Source: Mucilaginibacter sp. PAMB04168 (GTDB lineage Bacteria > Bacteroidota > Bacteroidia > Sphingobacteriales > Sphingobacteriaceae). From it: a stretch of 64,000 bases of DNA. The notes beneath the pieces were generated by a model. That model did not search any database, was not told the origin of the DNA, and was given only the letters and a program-made list of their open reading frames with translations. The stretch spans positions 3,596,001-3,660,000 of the forward strand of contig NZ_CP155079.2 of the NCBI RefSeq assembly GCF_039634365.2. Reading direction: 5' to 3'. Positions 16,354 through 24,769 of this stretch are shown one piece after another (within the stretch, counting starts at the first letter, position 1; every line of letters begins with the position of its first letter). The position numbers and the translations under genes are program-made.

Positions 16354-16650
16354 ATGTTTAAAAACAACAAGAGCCTTTTACAAAGGGCTCGCATCGCCAT
16401 GTTAGCGATCGTAACCATTTTAGGTATCAGTGGTGCATTTGCCATGAAAGCGCCCGAGCACAAACAAGCTTCCACTTATGGAGTAGTGCGTGCAACCGTT
16501 GGCGGCTGGATCGTAACCTCAGCAGCCGGTGATTGTGACCTTAACCTTCCGCAAACCTGTAAGGTCGAGAGCGAACAAGCGCCGGATGAAAACGGTTTCA
16601 TCCCTAACGCTGCAGTAATGGAAACTCAACCGGGCGCATTTATTCAATAA
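16354..16650 (+). CDS. DUF6520-type small secreted protein
   Basis: 98 residues. N-terminal signal-type hydrophobic segment (ARIAMLAIVTILGISGAFAMKAP), then a Thr/Ser/Gly-rich stretch and two cysteines in GDCDLNLPQTCKVESEQ, the arrangement of DUF6520 family members (about 85-100 residues). The function of the family is unknown; it regularly accompanies MauE-like and TlpA-like genes, which suggests a redox-matured exported peptide. Here it ends the kinase-MauE unit and is followed by a strong terminator at 16655. It could be the substrate of the locus, though it lacks a double-glycine leader. Confidence 0.8.
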   Translation: MFKNNKSLLQRARIAMLAIVTILGISGAFAMKAPEHKQASTYGVVRATVGGWIVTSAAGDCDLNLPQTCKVESEQAPDENGFIPNAAVMETQPGAFIQ

Positions 16651-16654
16651 TGCG

Positions 16655-16694
16655 AAAAGAGGCTGTATCATTGATGAAATGATCAGCCTCTTTT
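16655..16694 (+). terminator. Rho-independent terminator ending the kinase-MauE-DUF6520 unit
   Basis: AAAAGAGGCTG (16655-16665) pairs with CAGCCTCTTTT (16684-16694), with further pairing inside the loop (ATCATT/AATGAT). It begins 5 nt after the DUF6520 stop and ends in a T-run; the symmetric A-run makes it potentially bidirectional. Confidence 0.85.
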
Positions 16695-16823
16695 ATATGT
16701 GAAAGACGAATGACACAGCTAACCCACGCTGCTGTTCCTAAATTTCATCGGAGGGTCAGCAGATACTTCTTTCTTGTAAGAAAAGAAGCAAATAAAACGA
16801 AAGAACTCACCTTGATAGCTTTT

Positions 16824-17516
16824 CTATGTCACTTGCCAAATCGCGCCGACGTAAGGCGTCGGGTAGTCTGTTGATATCACAGATATGGCCAGGCATTCCG
16901 TTCTAATTTGATCTGGAAGAGATAACGATTTTGTTGCATCTATCGGTTTGTACTCATCCAGATAAGATTGATAAATTTTTATATAATTTAGTTTGCTTGC
17001 ATTATTAACGACGAACTTCTGCTCTTTTCCAACCTCATATCTAAACCATTCCGTAAAAACGCCCTCCGGATCAGGTAATTTTTTCGAATATCCCGTTGGT
17101 CGTGCTTCAGGAATACTTTGAAAGTTTTGTATAAAATCCGCGAGTGGTCCGGCCATTAAAAAATAGCCGTTTCCCCCTAATTCCGAAATCAAATATAACC
17201 TAATCAAGTCATGGAAGATGCGGTTTTGTTCTGATTCATATTTAGTACTGTTTTTTGCTCTTTTAAATTCAAAAGCATTTTCAATACCATCCCCTGAAGC
17301 ATCCGTCGTCACCAAATCAATGCTTCTTTTAAGAAATTCAGGGTGAGGATATTCTAATTTAATCCTGTTTAAAGGGAATTCCAACCCGGTCAAATAATCA
17401 GCAATTGGATATTTCAATGAAGATTCGTCAATCATGAAATTACGTCCTACCCTGTCTTGGTAACTCAGATAATATGTAGCCGAATGAAGTAGCTTATTAA
17501 AATCTATCTTGATCAT
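16824..17516 (-). CDS. PD-(D/E)xK-nuclease-like hypothetical protein
   Basis: 230 residues, not a family I can name. The pattern RSIDLVTTDASGDGIENAFEFKRAKN (Asp67, then Glu83-Phe-Lys85) with an upstream helix bearing Glu31 is what a PD-(D/E)xK nuclease core looks like. No transmembrane segment or signal peptide. It overlaps the 83-aa gene by 4 nt (ATGA) and belongs to a three-gene minus-strand unit with a DUF4238 protein. A restriction-like or abortive-infection role is inferred from the motif and from the neighbourhood. The fold assignment rests on a few residues only. Confidence 0.55.
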   Translation of the reverse strand: MIKIDFNKLLHSATYYLSYQDRVGRNFMIDESSLKYPIADYLTGLEFPLNRIKLEYPHPEFLKRSIDLVTTDASGDGIENAFEFKRAKNSTKYESEQNRIFHDLIRLYLISELGGNGYFLMAGPLADFIQNFQSIPEARPTGYSKKLPDPEGVFTEWFRYEVGKEQKFVVNNASKLNYIKIYQSYLDEYKPIDATKSLSLPDQIRTECLAISVISTDYPTPYVGAIWQVT

Positions 17517-17764
17517 AAATGATGTATATCTGAGTCAAACGTCGTTTGGTCCATATCGTTGAGACCAAAGATGATTACTCTTACCCAAGGATTATCCATG
17601 TTAGCGTCGATAAATTCATTGTAGCCCTCATTCAAAACATAAAGACTTACTGCTTGCCTAAGGTGTGGTACAGGATCGCCCGGACCAGTATAAATAAAAA
17701 TTGCCGTCTTGGTTCTTCCCCCGTTTGTTGACGCTTCCCGGAAATTAATATTCGGTATTTTCAT
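17513..17764 (-). CDS. 83-aa hypothetical protein
   Basis: A short alpha/beta protein: TKTAIFIYTGPGDPVPHLRQAVSLYVLNEGYNEFIDAN followed by VRVIIFGLNDMD. Two predicted strands (AIFIYTG, VRVIIFG) flank helices. It starts 41 nt after the DUF4238 gene and overlaps the nuclease-like gene by 4 nt, which argues that it is real and cotranslated. It might be an antitoxin, a regulatory partner or a specificity factor for the nuclease-like protein. Confidence 0.65.
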   Translation of the reverse strand: MKIPNINFREASTNGGRTKTAIFIYTGPGDPVPHLRQAVSLYVLNEGYNEFIDANMDNPWVRVIIFGLNDMDQTTFDSDIHHL

Positions 17765-17805
17765 GATTCAAATAAAACTGATAATAGGTGATTACTATCG
17801 GATAA

Positions 17806-18726
17806 TTATAAATATTCTTTAAAGTTATACAATATATTGAACCAGGTCATATGAAAACCTTTTGCTCCACCTTTGTTTTTAAAACCATTGTAAGTTTCAA
17901 CTATAAATTTCAATCGTTCTTTACTGCCACATGCTATGTGTCGTTCGGCCAGGTCTAGCAGCGAAACATCTCTCGCACTGGAAAAATCGGTTAAAAACCT
18001 GTTAATCTTCATAACATCACCATTCGTCAGAAAACTAATTATTTCATCCCTGTCGATGCGACTAAAATAAACAAGTGTCAGTTCACCAGTTATAGGAAAG
18101 ATGAAATCTCCGAATTGCCTTCCGTCATCGAAGGTGGTTTCTATAAATGGGCAGTCGCCTATGAAGGAAGTATGAGCCGGGGTCGGGATTATGAAACTGT
18201 GGGTCAATATTCTTTTGTAATCTTCTTTAGAACGGAATAGCTGAAAGGCCAGCAGGATTCTTTTTAACTCATGCTGCATATCAAGCCCGAACAGTTCTTC
18301 AATTTCAAAATTAAATGGAATACCTTCAAAAGATTTCAGGCCTAATCCTAGTTGCCCGGCTGAATAGTTTTCTTTTACGACGTTAAACGATTGATCGTAC
18401 TGAGGGACACGCCATTTGGTTAAATAGGCAAAAAAAAGTAACTTCTTGTAGTGAATATCTGACACTTCGCCATTCTCGGTGATTTTCTTTAAGATACTCC
18501 CGTATTCCGCATCTAAATTGCTATATATACGTTCGATAACGTCGTCTTTTATCCCGTCGAGATTTTCAAAGGTATTCCTGTCCTTCTTGACGAAAAGATT
18601 CACCGGATTGGTGGGGTAAAATATCGCGTCGATCTTGTCGTAAACCTGAATCAGGTTTTCATTTTCTGAAAAATGTTTTGTATAAAATTCTGAAATGTAA
18701 TGATGCCTGCGGGATTTTTTTGCCAT
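17806..18726 (-). CDS. DUF4238 protein
   Basis: 306 residues. The N-terminus MAKKSRRHHYISEFYTKHFS is the hallmark of DUF4238 (K-H-Y-I/V-P/S-x-F-Y-L-K/H-F). The rest contains LTKWRVPQYDQ, and HTSFIGDCPF followed by FIFPITGELTLVYFSR, also typical of the family. DUF4238 proteins are cytoplasmic, of unknown activity, and often sit in defence islands or beside toxins. It heads the three-gene minus-strand unit reaching down to 16824. The His-His-Tyr element at residues 8-10 might be catalytic. Confidence 0.8.
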   Translation of the reverse strand: MAKKSRRHHYISEFYTKHFSENENLIQVYDKIDAIFYPTNPVNLFVKKDRNTFENLDGIKDDVIERIYSNLDAEYGSILKKITENGEVSDIHYKKLLFFAYLTKWRVPQYDQSFNVVKENYSAGQLGLGLKSFEGIPFNFEIEELFGLDMQHELKRILLAFQLFRSKEDYKRILTHSFIIPTPAHTSFIGDCPFIETTFDDGRQFGDFIFPITGELTLVYFSRIDRDEIISFLTNGDVMKINRFLTDFSSARDVSLLDLAERHIACGSKERLKFIVETYNGFKNKGGAKGFHMTWFNILYNFKEYL

Positions 18727-19359
18727 CTTTTTGCGGTTAGAATTTATTATTGCAGGATAACAGCTCAGTGGTATCTTAATCGTTACTAAAATGAATTTTC
18801 ATTTGATATGCAAAATAAGCTTGAACGTGAATTGCATACCCTCGTAAGTGCAAGTTTTCCTGCAGTATTCAATGTCTCCAGGAAAAACTCGCGCTGTTAC
18901 GCAATTGACAAATGTAAACCATACCAAACTAAGTGCCTGCATTGATATGCATCAATTGGAAACAACATTGCCGCCTACTAATTTAAAGATTCGTTTTGAT
19001 GCGTAGAGTGTATTTGAAAAATATCAAATTCTTAAAGAGAACACAGACGATGACTAATCTTGATGGTATAAATAGCTAAGTTTGAAACATTCGTTAAAAG
19101 AATTTTTACCGGATGCATTTAATATTTATTCAAAATGCCTGGACTTAAGAACCCTATGCTGAATCAGACCTAAGCCAACTGCTGGAGAAGATTACGAACA
19201 TGTATTGAAGTAAAAAAATTAGTGGACACTTAACATTGTATATGCCTTGCTTTTTTCTAATCATTAACTGCAATGTGCATTTCAACCGGAATGTTCATTT
19301 ATAAAAAATTTAGTTAGATAGATTTTATTATTGAGTTTTATATCATATTTTTAGTTACT
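18727..19359. other. 633-nt AT-rich intergenic region
   Basis: No supported gene. A 45-codon plus-strand frame at 18808-18945 (MQNKLERELHTLV...) could be a small protein but shows no family pattern. Around 19080-19210 broken frames read like the end of a decayed gene. The promoters for the divergent DUF4238 and two-TM genes must lie here. Confidence 0.4.
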
Positions 19360-20466
19360 ATGGATCAAATACCTAAGTCAGAACCTGCAAAGCCGATTGA
19401 AAAGATCTCGCAGTGGTGTGTTGAGCATCCCATACTGAGTATTTTGGCTGGATTATTATGCATTCTTGCTGGATTGTATATTAATGAATTATACAGCGTT
19501 CATACCACGGAAGCCGGCCTTAAATGGTTAACCAATGTGCATTGGTCCGCTGTTTTTTACCATTTTTTGGTGATTTTAGGTGAAGCAATTGTTGTAATGT
19601 TCTTCCTGCATGTGTTTATAGAAAAAGTGAACAGCCATGCCCATCATGAGCAAAGCCGCGAAGCAATACGCCATATGGAGAGCTTAAGCGCAGCTATTCT
19701 TACTGATAAGAAAAATGAAATTGAAAAGGTCTTCGGAGACTTAATTCAGACCTTCACCACCGAGGGCCGGCAAACAGTTGAGGCATTAAAAGTCAATTTG
19801 TTTGCTGCCATTCTTGAAGACAAGATGCCCGCTGAAGTTGTTAAGGTTATTCTGGAAAATGACTTTTTTAACACCCATATTTTAAGAAGAAATCTTAAGG
19901 TGGAATACGTACTCAAGGAAATCAAGGAGAAAAGTTTAATCATTGAGCAGCGAATATCATTTGACATGCAATACATTTCTGGTAAGGAAGAATTTATCGA
20001 GTACCTGATGCCATTTTCTCTAAGTGATACGCCACTCGCTTCTTATACTTTTATAGAGGCTAGCTTCAAAACCTTATCTGCTAGTAATGATTCCGAGTAC
20101 GTCAAACTCAATCAAACGGACAACTTTCAGGTTAGAGAATATGGCAAGAATAGAGAAAAGGATTCCTTCGAGTTATCCAAGCCCATCATGATTGCAAAAA
20201 ATGAAACAATTACTGTTGAACAAGTAATGCATGCAGAGTATCTTCTAGATGATAAAGGTATGTTCGATAGTTATCACGTAAACAACCATACGGTTGATGT
20301 AACAGTAGTATTTGATTTGCCGCCAGAGTTTGATGTAGCTCTGTATCCAACTTTTCCGGAGAAATTTTTACCGCCAGTACGTACATTACATAACAGGCGA
20401 AGTTATGATAGAATAAAATTTCTTGTTCCTGGCCAAGGATTTGGATTTTCGATAAAAAAACAATAA
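19360..20466 (+). CDS. Two-TM membrane protein with large cytoplasmic domain
   Basis: 368 residues. Two N-terminal transmembrane helices (about residues 27-45, ILAGLLCILAGLYI, and 66-87, FYHFLVILGEAIVVMFFLHVF), then a long helical linker (HAHHEQSREAIRHMESLSAAILTDKKNEIEKV) and a C-terminal domain of about 170 residues rich in beta strands. The layout of short membrane anchor plus sensor domain resembles membrane effectors of anti-phage systems (CBASS/SMODS-associated types), but I see no nucleotide-binding motif. It is a single gene between an intergenic region and a strong terminator. Unknown function; a membrane-bound sensor or effector is one inference. Confidence 0.65.
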   Translation: MDQIPKSEPAKPIEKISQWCVEHPILSILAGLLCILAGLYINELYSVHTTEAGLKWLTNVHWSAVFYHFLVILGEAIVVMFFLHVFIEKVNSHAHHEQSREAIRHMESLSAAILTDKKNEIEKVFGDLIQTFTTEGRQTVEALKVNLFAAILEDKMPAEVVKVILENDFFNTHILRRNLKVEYVLKEIKEKSLIIEQRISFDMQYISGKEEFIEYLMPFSLSDTPLASYTFIEASFKTLSASNDSEYVKLNQTDNFQVREYGKNREKDSFELSKPIMIAKNETITVEQVMHAEYLLDDKGMFDSYHVNNHTVDVTVVFDLPPEFDVALYPTFPEKFLPPVRTLHNRRSYDRIKFLVPGQGFGFSIKKQ

Positions 20467-20573
20467 CTTTATGTTGTTGTTAGAGTCATAATACTGTTGA
20501 AACAAATACTAACAATAAGAATGTTATGCCAGTAGGAAGTTAATCATCGGAATGTAGTTTTATCTACATATAG

Positions 20574-20611
20574 AACAGTGAAGCAATTAGATTGCTTCAC
20601 TGTTTATTTTT
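20574..20611 (+). terminator. Strong Rho-independent terminator
   Basis: AACAGTGAAGCAA and TTGCTTCACTGTT form a perfect 13-bp stem with a 5-nt loop, followed by TATTTTT. It ends the two-TM gene about 110 nt after its stop. Confidence 0.85.
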
Positions 20612-21044
20612 ACATTACTTTTTTTATAGTTTCTTTTAAGTGGAAACGGCTGTTGGTGGCTATTCCAGATGTGTTTCTCCTCCTATTCTATTGCAGCCAA
20701 AGTATTACCTCTAAAAGCCTTAACTTGGCTTCTATTGGCGTCTTGTCACACCGCTTGCCAAATTATTTAATGGATTCATCTTTAATCTGTTTTATGCCTT
20801 GTGATTAACACTGGGAAACTTAGGCCTATTGATTACAAAACGACCTATGTCATTAAACAGCAACTTTTTTACAAGCCCAATTAGTATTATGCTGGTGTGA
20901 CGGCTAAGTGTGCCTATTGATAAAAAAGCTTCAAGGCCGTTAACCCGGCCGCCATTGACGCGCTTTGACTTCTGATTTTGCACATAGGAATTAGTATAAT
21001 CCGACAAAGATGTTAGCGTCACCCCTAAAAACACTATATAACAT
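20612..21044. other. Region without a supported gene between two terminators
   Basis: Frames at 20578-20808 (plus) and 20792-21034 (minus) are open but match nothing I know, and both run into the hairpins at the borders. They may be remnants of older insertions. Confidence 0.4.
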
Positions 21045-21078
21045 AAAAAGCCGCCAATTCGTATGATTTGCGGCTTTT
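21045..21078 (-). terminator. Terminator after the Pro-Gln-repeat gene
   Basis: AAAAGCCGC and GCGGCTTTT form a 9-bp stem with a 15-nt loop. The T-run follows on either strand; for the minus strand it ends the unit at 21126-22993, about 50 nt after the stop. Confidence 0.8.
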
Positions 21079-21125
21079 CCTTTTCTTTTACAATACCTTT
21101 GTAGGTATTAATCTATAAGCATTGA

Positions 21126-22103
21126 CTACGGCCTCACCGGAAAGTAATGCTGACGGTAATCTTCCGCCGCACGATGAATCCGCTCTCGGGCTTGCATTAC
21201 CCTGTTAGATTCGGTAATCTTACGTTCATAATCGTTCAATGCACTGTCCAACCGGTTTAACTGTACGGTGAGTTCCTGCCGAAGTTGAGCCTGTTCGGCC
21301 GGCATATTCATGATGCCTTCCAATGACTGAGCCAGATTATAAAGAGAATTCATGAATTCATTGACCGGTCCGTGATAATCTATTACGTCATTCTTCATCT
21401 GTTCAAATATTGCCTCCTGAACTGCTCTTTGATCCAGTTGTCCGCTTTTTGCAATTTCCATCAAAACGGCATAGGTGTACCAAGTAGCAATTGCCGGTAA
21501 CTGAGCGCCAGGGTGTGTTTGTATTGCGAAACTTAATATATCTCTAACCCGATCCGCAATGGCTACAGTAAATCCAGCTACTTGACCAAGGTGAAGTGCG
21601 CCAGCAGTTGTGTGCCAAGTGGCATCCTGCAACAGTTCATTTTTGATGTCCAATATATCCTGCCTAGCTGAAATACTTCGGGCCCGTTCTTGTAAAGCTT
21701 CGCGATAGGTCGCATCAATACCAGCAAGACGTAATTGATCAAAAGCCGCAACGTAAAGGTCGTATTGCGCTCTTTGCGCAGCTAACTGGGCAGCCTGTTC
21801 CCTCGCACGCCGTTCTTCTGGTGTCTCTGGGGCGGGCTGTCGAGGAATCTGCGGCGGACGCCCGGGTTGCGGCTGCGGATGATAACCTCCGTATTCAGGC
21901 GGTTGTGGCTGGGGTTGCGGTTGCGGTTGTGGCTGGGGTTGCGGTTGTGGCTGGGGTTGCGGCTGCGGCTGCGGCTGGGGTTGCGGCTGCGGCTGGGGCT
22001 GGGGTTGGGGTTGTGGTTGAGGCTGTGACGGCTGCCTTGGAAACCATGGTCCACCCAAAAATCGGATTGCCTGAATGGTCCATGTGTTAAAAGTTAAATT
22101 CAT
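21126..22103 (-). CDS. Pro-Gln-repeat protein, C-terminal helical domain
   Basis: 325 residues. After a short N-terminus (ends GGPWFPRQPS) comes an almost pure Pro-Gln alternation from about residue 27 to 68, then a Pro-rich linker (YHPQPQPGRPPQIPRQPAPE) and about 240 residues of helical sequence without a known domain (RAREQAAQLAAQRAQYDLYVAAFDQLRLAG; later AQLRQELTVQLNRLDSALNDYERK). No signal peptide. The first 20 residues could be a short leader, since PQ-type spacers often join domains that cross an envelope. It overlaps the acetyltransferase gene by 4 nt. Possible structural or secreted protein; function unknown. Confidence 0.75.
   Translation of the reverse strand: MNLTFNTWTIQAIRFLGGPWFPRQPSQPQPQPQPQPQPQPQPQPQPQPQPQPQPQPQPQPQPQPQPQPPEYGGYHPQPQPGRPPQIPRQPAPETPEERRAREQAAQLAAQRAQYDLYVAAFDQLRLAGIDATYREALQERARSISARQDILDIKNELLQDATWHTTAGALHLGQVAGFTVAIADRVRDILSFAIQTHPGAQLPAIATWYTYAVLMEIAKSGQLDQRAVQEAIFEQMKNDVIDYHGPVNEFMNSLYNLAQSLEGIMNMPAEQAQLRQELTVQLNRLDSALNDYERKITESNRVMQARERIHRAAEDYRQHYFPVRP
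21900..22025. repeat. Hexanucleotide repeat encoding Pro-Gln
   Basis: About 20 tandem copies of a 6-nt unit (GGTTGC/GGCTGC/GGTTGT/GGCTGG on the plus strand), arranged in longer 12- and 18-nt periods. Because the unit is a multiple of three, copy changes would alter length but keep the frame. Confidence 0.9.
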
Positions 22104-22993
22104 GATTCGTCGGTTATATGTTTAATGTTCGTTTCGTCGATACCCGTTAATTTATGCCAGGTTTGTCTAGTATGCGCTAACTTAAAACCATGTGCGGTAA
22201 ATATTTGTGCTGATTGACTCTGGGGAATGACAGCTACAGCGGCATACTGACAACCTTGCTTTTTCGCTAGTTGTAATCTTGCTTGTGTAAGAACAGAGTG
22301 GACTCCTTTTCCCCGGTGTTCTTTAACAACACTGCCATTCATTAACAATGCTATATTCTCGTATACAAATAAGCAAGCGGTGCCCACCGGTTTATCGCCA
22401 ATGTCAGCTGCAAGCGCGGTAAACTTCCCGCTCTTAACTAACGCTTGGCCGTACCTGGTTATAAATTGGACCGCTTCCGGTGTCTGGTCGGCCCAGCCGG
22501 CAACGGAAGCTTTCGCCCAGTACAAAGCGTCTTTAGTCGTTAGCACCTTGATGGTCAATTCAGGTATTTCCTTCGACAAGGAATCCTCTGTGAGAGGTTT
22601 GTATAATAAATGGATTTCTTGCGTGCACTCATAAATTCGCCGTCTGAGTTCTTTAAAAATCGCCCCGCCTGTTACAGCGCTCATTTCCAAAACAGTATTC
22701 GAACCGCGGGTTGCAAAAAAATTTTCGACTTCATCAAGTAAGTCCTGAGCGTGTGTATTCGAACTAAACAAAAAGCAACGAGTCAACGGGCAATCCCGGC
22801 CATTAAAAAAACTCATAGAGCAATCAGTGATTCCCAATATAGGATCAGGAGAAACGATACGTTCTTCCATAAAAGGGAAAAGCGCAGCCATAGCTGCTGC
22901 TTCAATTTTTTGAAGACGTAAATGAGTATTTGGATCCATCGAAGCAGACAATTGAGCCTGTATTTGCATAGTAACACCCGGAAACTGATTCAC
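22100..22993 (-). CDS. GNAT-family N-acetyltransferase
   Basis: 297 residues. The GNAT fold is in the C-terminal 130 residues: GKFTALAADIGDKPVGTACLFVYENIALLMNGSVVKEHRGKGVHSVLTQARL, with the acetyl-CoA pyrophosphate loop RGKGVH near residue 229, then QSAQIFTAHGFK. The N-terminal 150 residues are a second, degenerate GNAT-like or unrelated domain. The protein probably acetylates an amine of a small molecule or protein. It is the upstream gene of a two-gene unit with the Pro-Gln-repeat protein (4-nt overlap), which suggests the repeat protein may be the substrate or partner. The start at 22993 gives MNQFPGVTMQIQ; a start at residue 9 is also possible. Confidence 0.85.
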   Translation of the reverse strand: MNQFPGVTMQIQAQLSASMDPNTHLRLQKIEAAAMAALFPFMEERIVSPDPILGITDCSMSFFNGRDCPLTRCFLFSSNTHAQDLLDEVENFFATRGSNTVLEMSAVTGGAIFKELRRRIYECTQEIHLLYKPLTEDSLSKEIPELTIKVLTTKDALYWAKASVAGWADQTPEAVQFITRYGQALVKSGKFTALAADIGDKPVGTACLFVYENIALLMNGSVVKEHRGKGVHSVLTQARLQLAKKQGCQYAAVAVIPQSQSAQIFTAHGFKLAHTRQTWHKLTGIDETNIKHITDES

Positions 22994-23259
22994 CTTTTGT
23001 ATGTAAGGATAGCTGCCCCTTACCGCACAAGGTAATGGTTATCAATAAACTAACTTACAACTACTCAACGGAATTTCCTAATTTGTGATGATTATTGAAT
23101 CATTTTTTAAAATACGATCATTTTCCGGTGATGAAGGTGCGTCATTAAACAACAGCATGAGGTAAGGCAATTCGTTTAAATTAAAGAAATAGAGGGTGAT
23201 CATGATTTGTGATATACCCCCTATATTTTAACGGCTATTTATCGCGCACTTAAAATTGC

Positions 23260-24759
23260 TTAAATTTTCAGGAGGGCATTTATCCTTTTTGTCAATTCTT
23301 CAGCAGTCAGTGAACTGGGATCGCCAAAAAGGACAATATTTCCTTGACGGTCTATCAGTACTGGCTGGGGATAGGACCTGACTTTGTAGTGCTGGATTAC
23401 CGGATCCTGGTCCCCCACATTTCCGGTGCTAAGATTACACACCTCAGTCGAGGTATATTTCAGGCTTTTAATACTTCCCAGCCAGATTCGCTTACTCCTA
23501 TCCACATTAATCGCAATAAAGGCTACATTTGGATTGTTGTGAAATCGTTTTTCGACCTTGGACAGGTGATCTGAAAAATACTTCACGCACATACCACAAC
23601 CGGTAAACCAGAAATCCAGGAAGATAACCTTGCCTTTGAAATCACTTAAGGAACGCTTGAGCCCTTTATCATCGTAAAGTGTGAAATTATAAGCTGGTAC
23701 ACCAGTTAGATGGGTTTGGTATTTGGCTAAAAAGCTCGCGTACACTTTGTCGGTTACTTGGTTCACCGCATTTTCGTAGATCTTATTGTAGTTGACGATA
23801 TGGTAATTATATAAGTTAAAGAAGAGGCAGATGATCCGCTCTTTAAAAATCCCCTGGTAGTTACTTGGTAACACCTCATAGAGTTCGTCATAATCTACTT
23901 CCGCCTTATTTTGTCGAAGTTTTTCAAGATAGAGCCGGTACTGCAGATAATACGTGGATAAAATCTTGCTTCTTGCAGTTAATGGCGGTTCCAGATCAGC
24001 TTCCAGCATGGAAAAACTTGCATAAAAGTTGCTCCGCTTTACGGAATCCAGCTTGCTGACTTTAGATTTGAGCAGCCTCACCTTGGTGATCTGCACAGAC
24101 GAAACCCAGTCTGTTTGAAGCAGATCATGGGCAACGGTGCTCATTTCCCCGGCTTGATTTTGTATGTATGCTATACCGGACCTAACCTGCCGGCTTAAGG
24201 TGTTGGAAACATTATAGCTGCCGTCTGCATGAATATAATTGCTAACCCTGAAATGGACCATCGTATCCAACACGATACGGGTACTGTACTTTACCGATCC
24301 GGTACCGGAAAATTTCAGATCATAATCGAAAATATTATTGAAAGCCGGCTGGGCATTAATCCTATTGATCGACAGGTGAATATCATCCCCTCTTTCTGCA
24401 AAGGCATTACTCAATATCGTAAAATCAAAAAATGTCGCTAATTTCTTCGGATTGTTCACCTTAATAATTCCCAGATTGAAGTAGTTAACCTCATCCTTCA
24501 CCGGAAATTCAAACGGGTATTCCCCCTGTCTATCTTTTACGACTTTGTAAATCCGCGTTTCCCCAACGGACACATCGAACAGCGCCTTATCGAATACCTG
24601 CAAAGCAAGGGTATCGGACGGAGCAGCATCAGCGCAGGTAATACGTATTTTGGCCATCTCGCCAGGATGGTTGGAAGCAAGATCAGGATAGGCGTAAGCA
24701 GCGGTCAGGCCCGGCAACAAAAAGGCTAAGGCCATTGATAGTCTTAAAATCAGGTTCAT
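23260..24759 (-). CDS. TlpA-like periplasmic thiol-disulphide oxidoreductase
   Basis: 499 residues. Signal peptide MNLILRLSMALAFLLPGLTAAYA. The C-terminal thioredoxin domain of about 140 residues has the active site FWFTGCGMCVKYF with CGMC near residues 387-390, then AFIAINVDRSK and the cis-proline region RSYPQPVLIDRQGNIV. The N-terminal 350 residues are a substrate- or ligand-binding region seen in long Bacteroidetes TlpA proteins. A frame extends to 24843 inside the SusD gene; I chose the ATG at 24759, 10 nt after the SusD stop, because it begins the signal peptide. It is the last gene of the SusC-SusD-TlpA operon and reduces or oxidises cysteines of exported proteins. Confidence 0.88.
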   Translation of the reverse strand: MNLILRLSMALAFLLPGLTAAYAYPDLASNHPGEMAKIRITCADAAPSDTLALQVFDKALFDVSVGETRIYKVVKDRQGEYPFEFPVKDEVNYFNLGIIKVNNPKKLATFFDFTILSNAFAERGDDIHLSINRINAQPAFNNIFDYDLKFSGTGSVKYSTRIVLDTMVHFRVSNYIHADGSYNVSNTLSRQVRSGIAYIQNQAGEMSTVAHDLLQTDWVSSVQITKVRLLKSKVSKLDSVKRSNFYASFSMLEADLEPPLTARSKILSTYYLQYRLYLEKLRQNKAEVDYDELYEVLPSNYQGIFKERIICLFFNLYNYHIVNYNKIYENAVNQVTDKVYASFLAKYQTHLTGVPAYNFTLYDDKGLKRSLSDFKGKVIFLDFWFTGCGMCVKYFSDHLSKVEKRFHNNPNVAFIAINVDRSKRIWLGSIKSLKYTSTEVCNLSTGNVGDQDPVIQHYKVRSYPQPVLIDRQGNIVLFGDPSSLTAEELTKRINALLKI

Positions 24760-24769
24760 GTTGAAATGG

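Noticed and set aside
20578-20808. 76-aa plus-strand frame
   Set aside because: Starts inside the terminator stem and shows no family pattern.
21821-22090. Frames on both strands over the Pro-Gln repeat
   Set aside because: Artefacts of the hexanucleotide repeat, which keeps several frames open.
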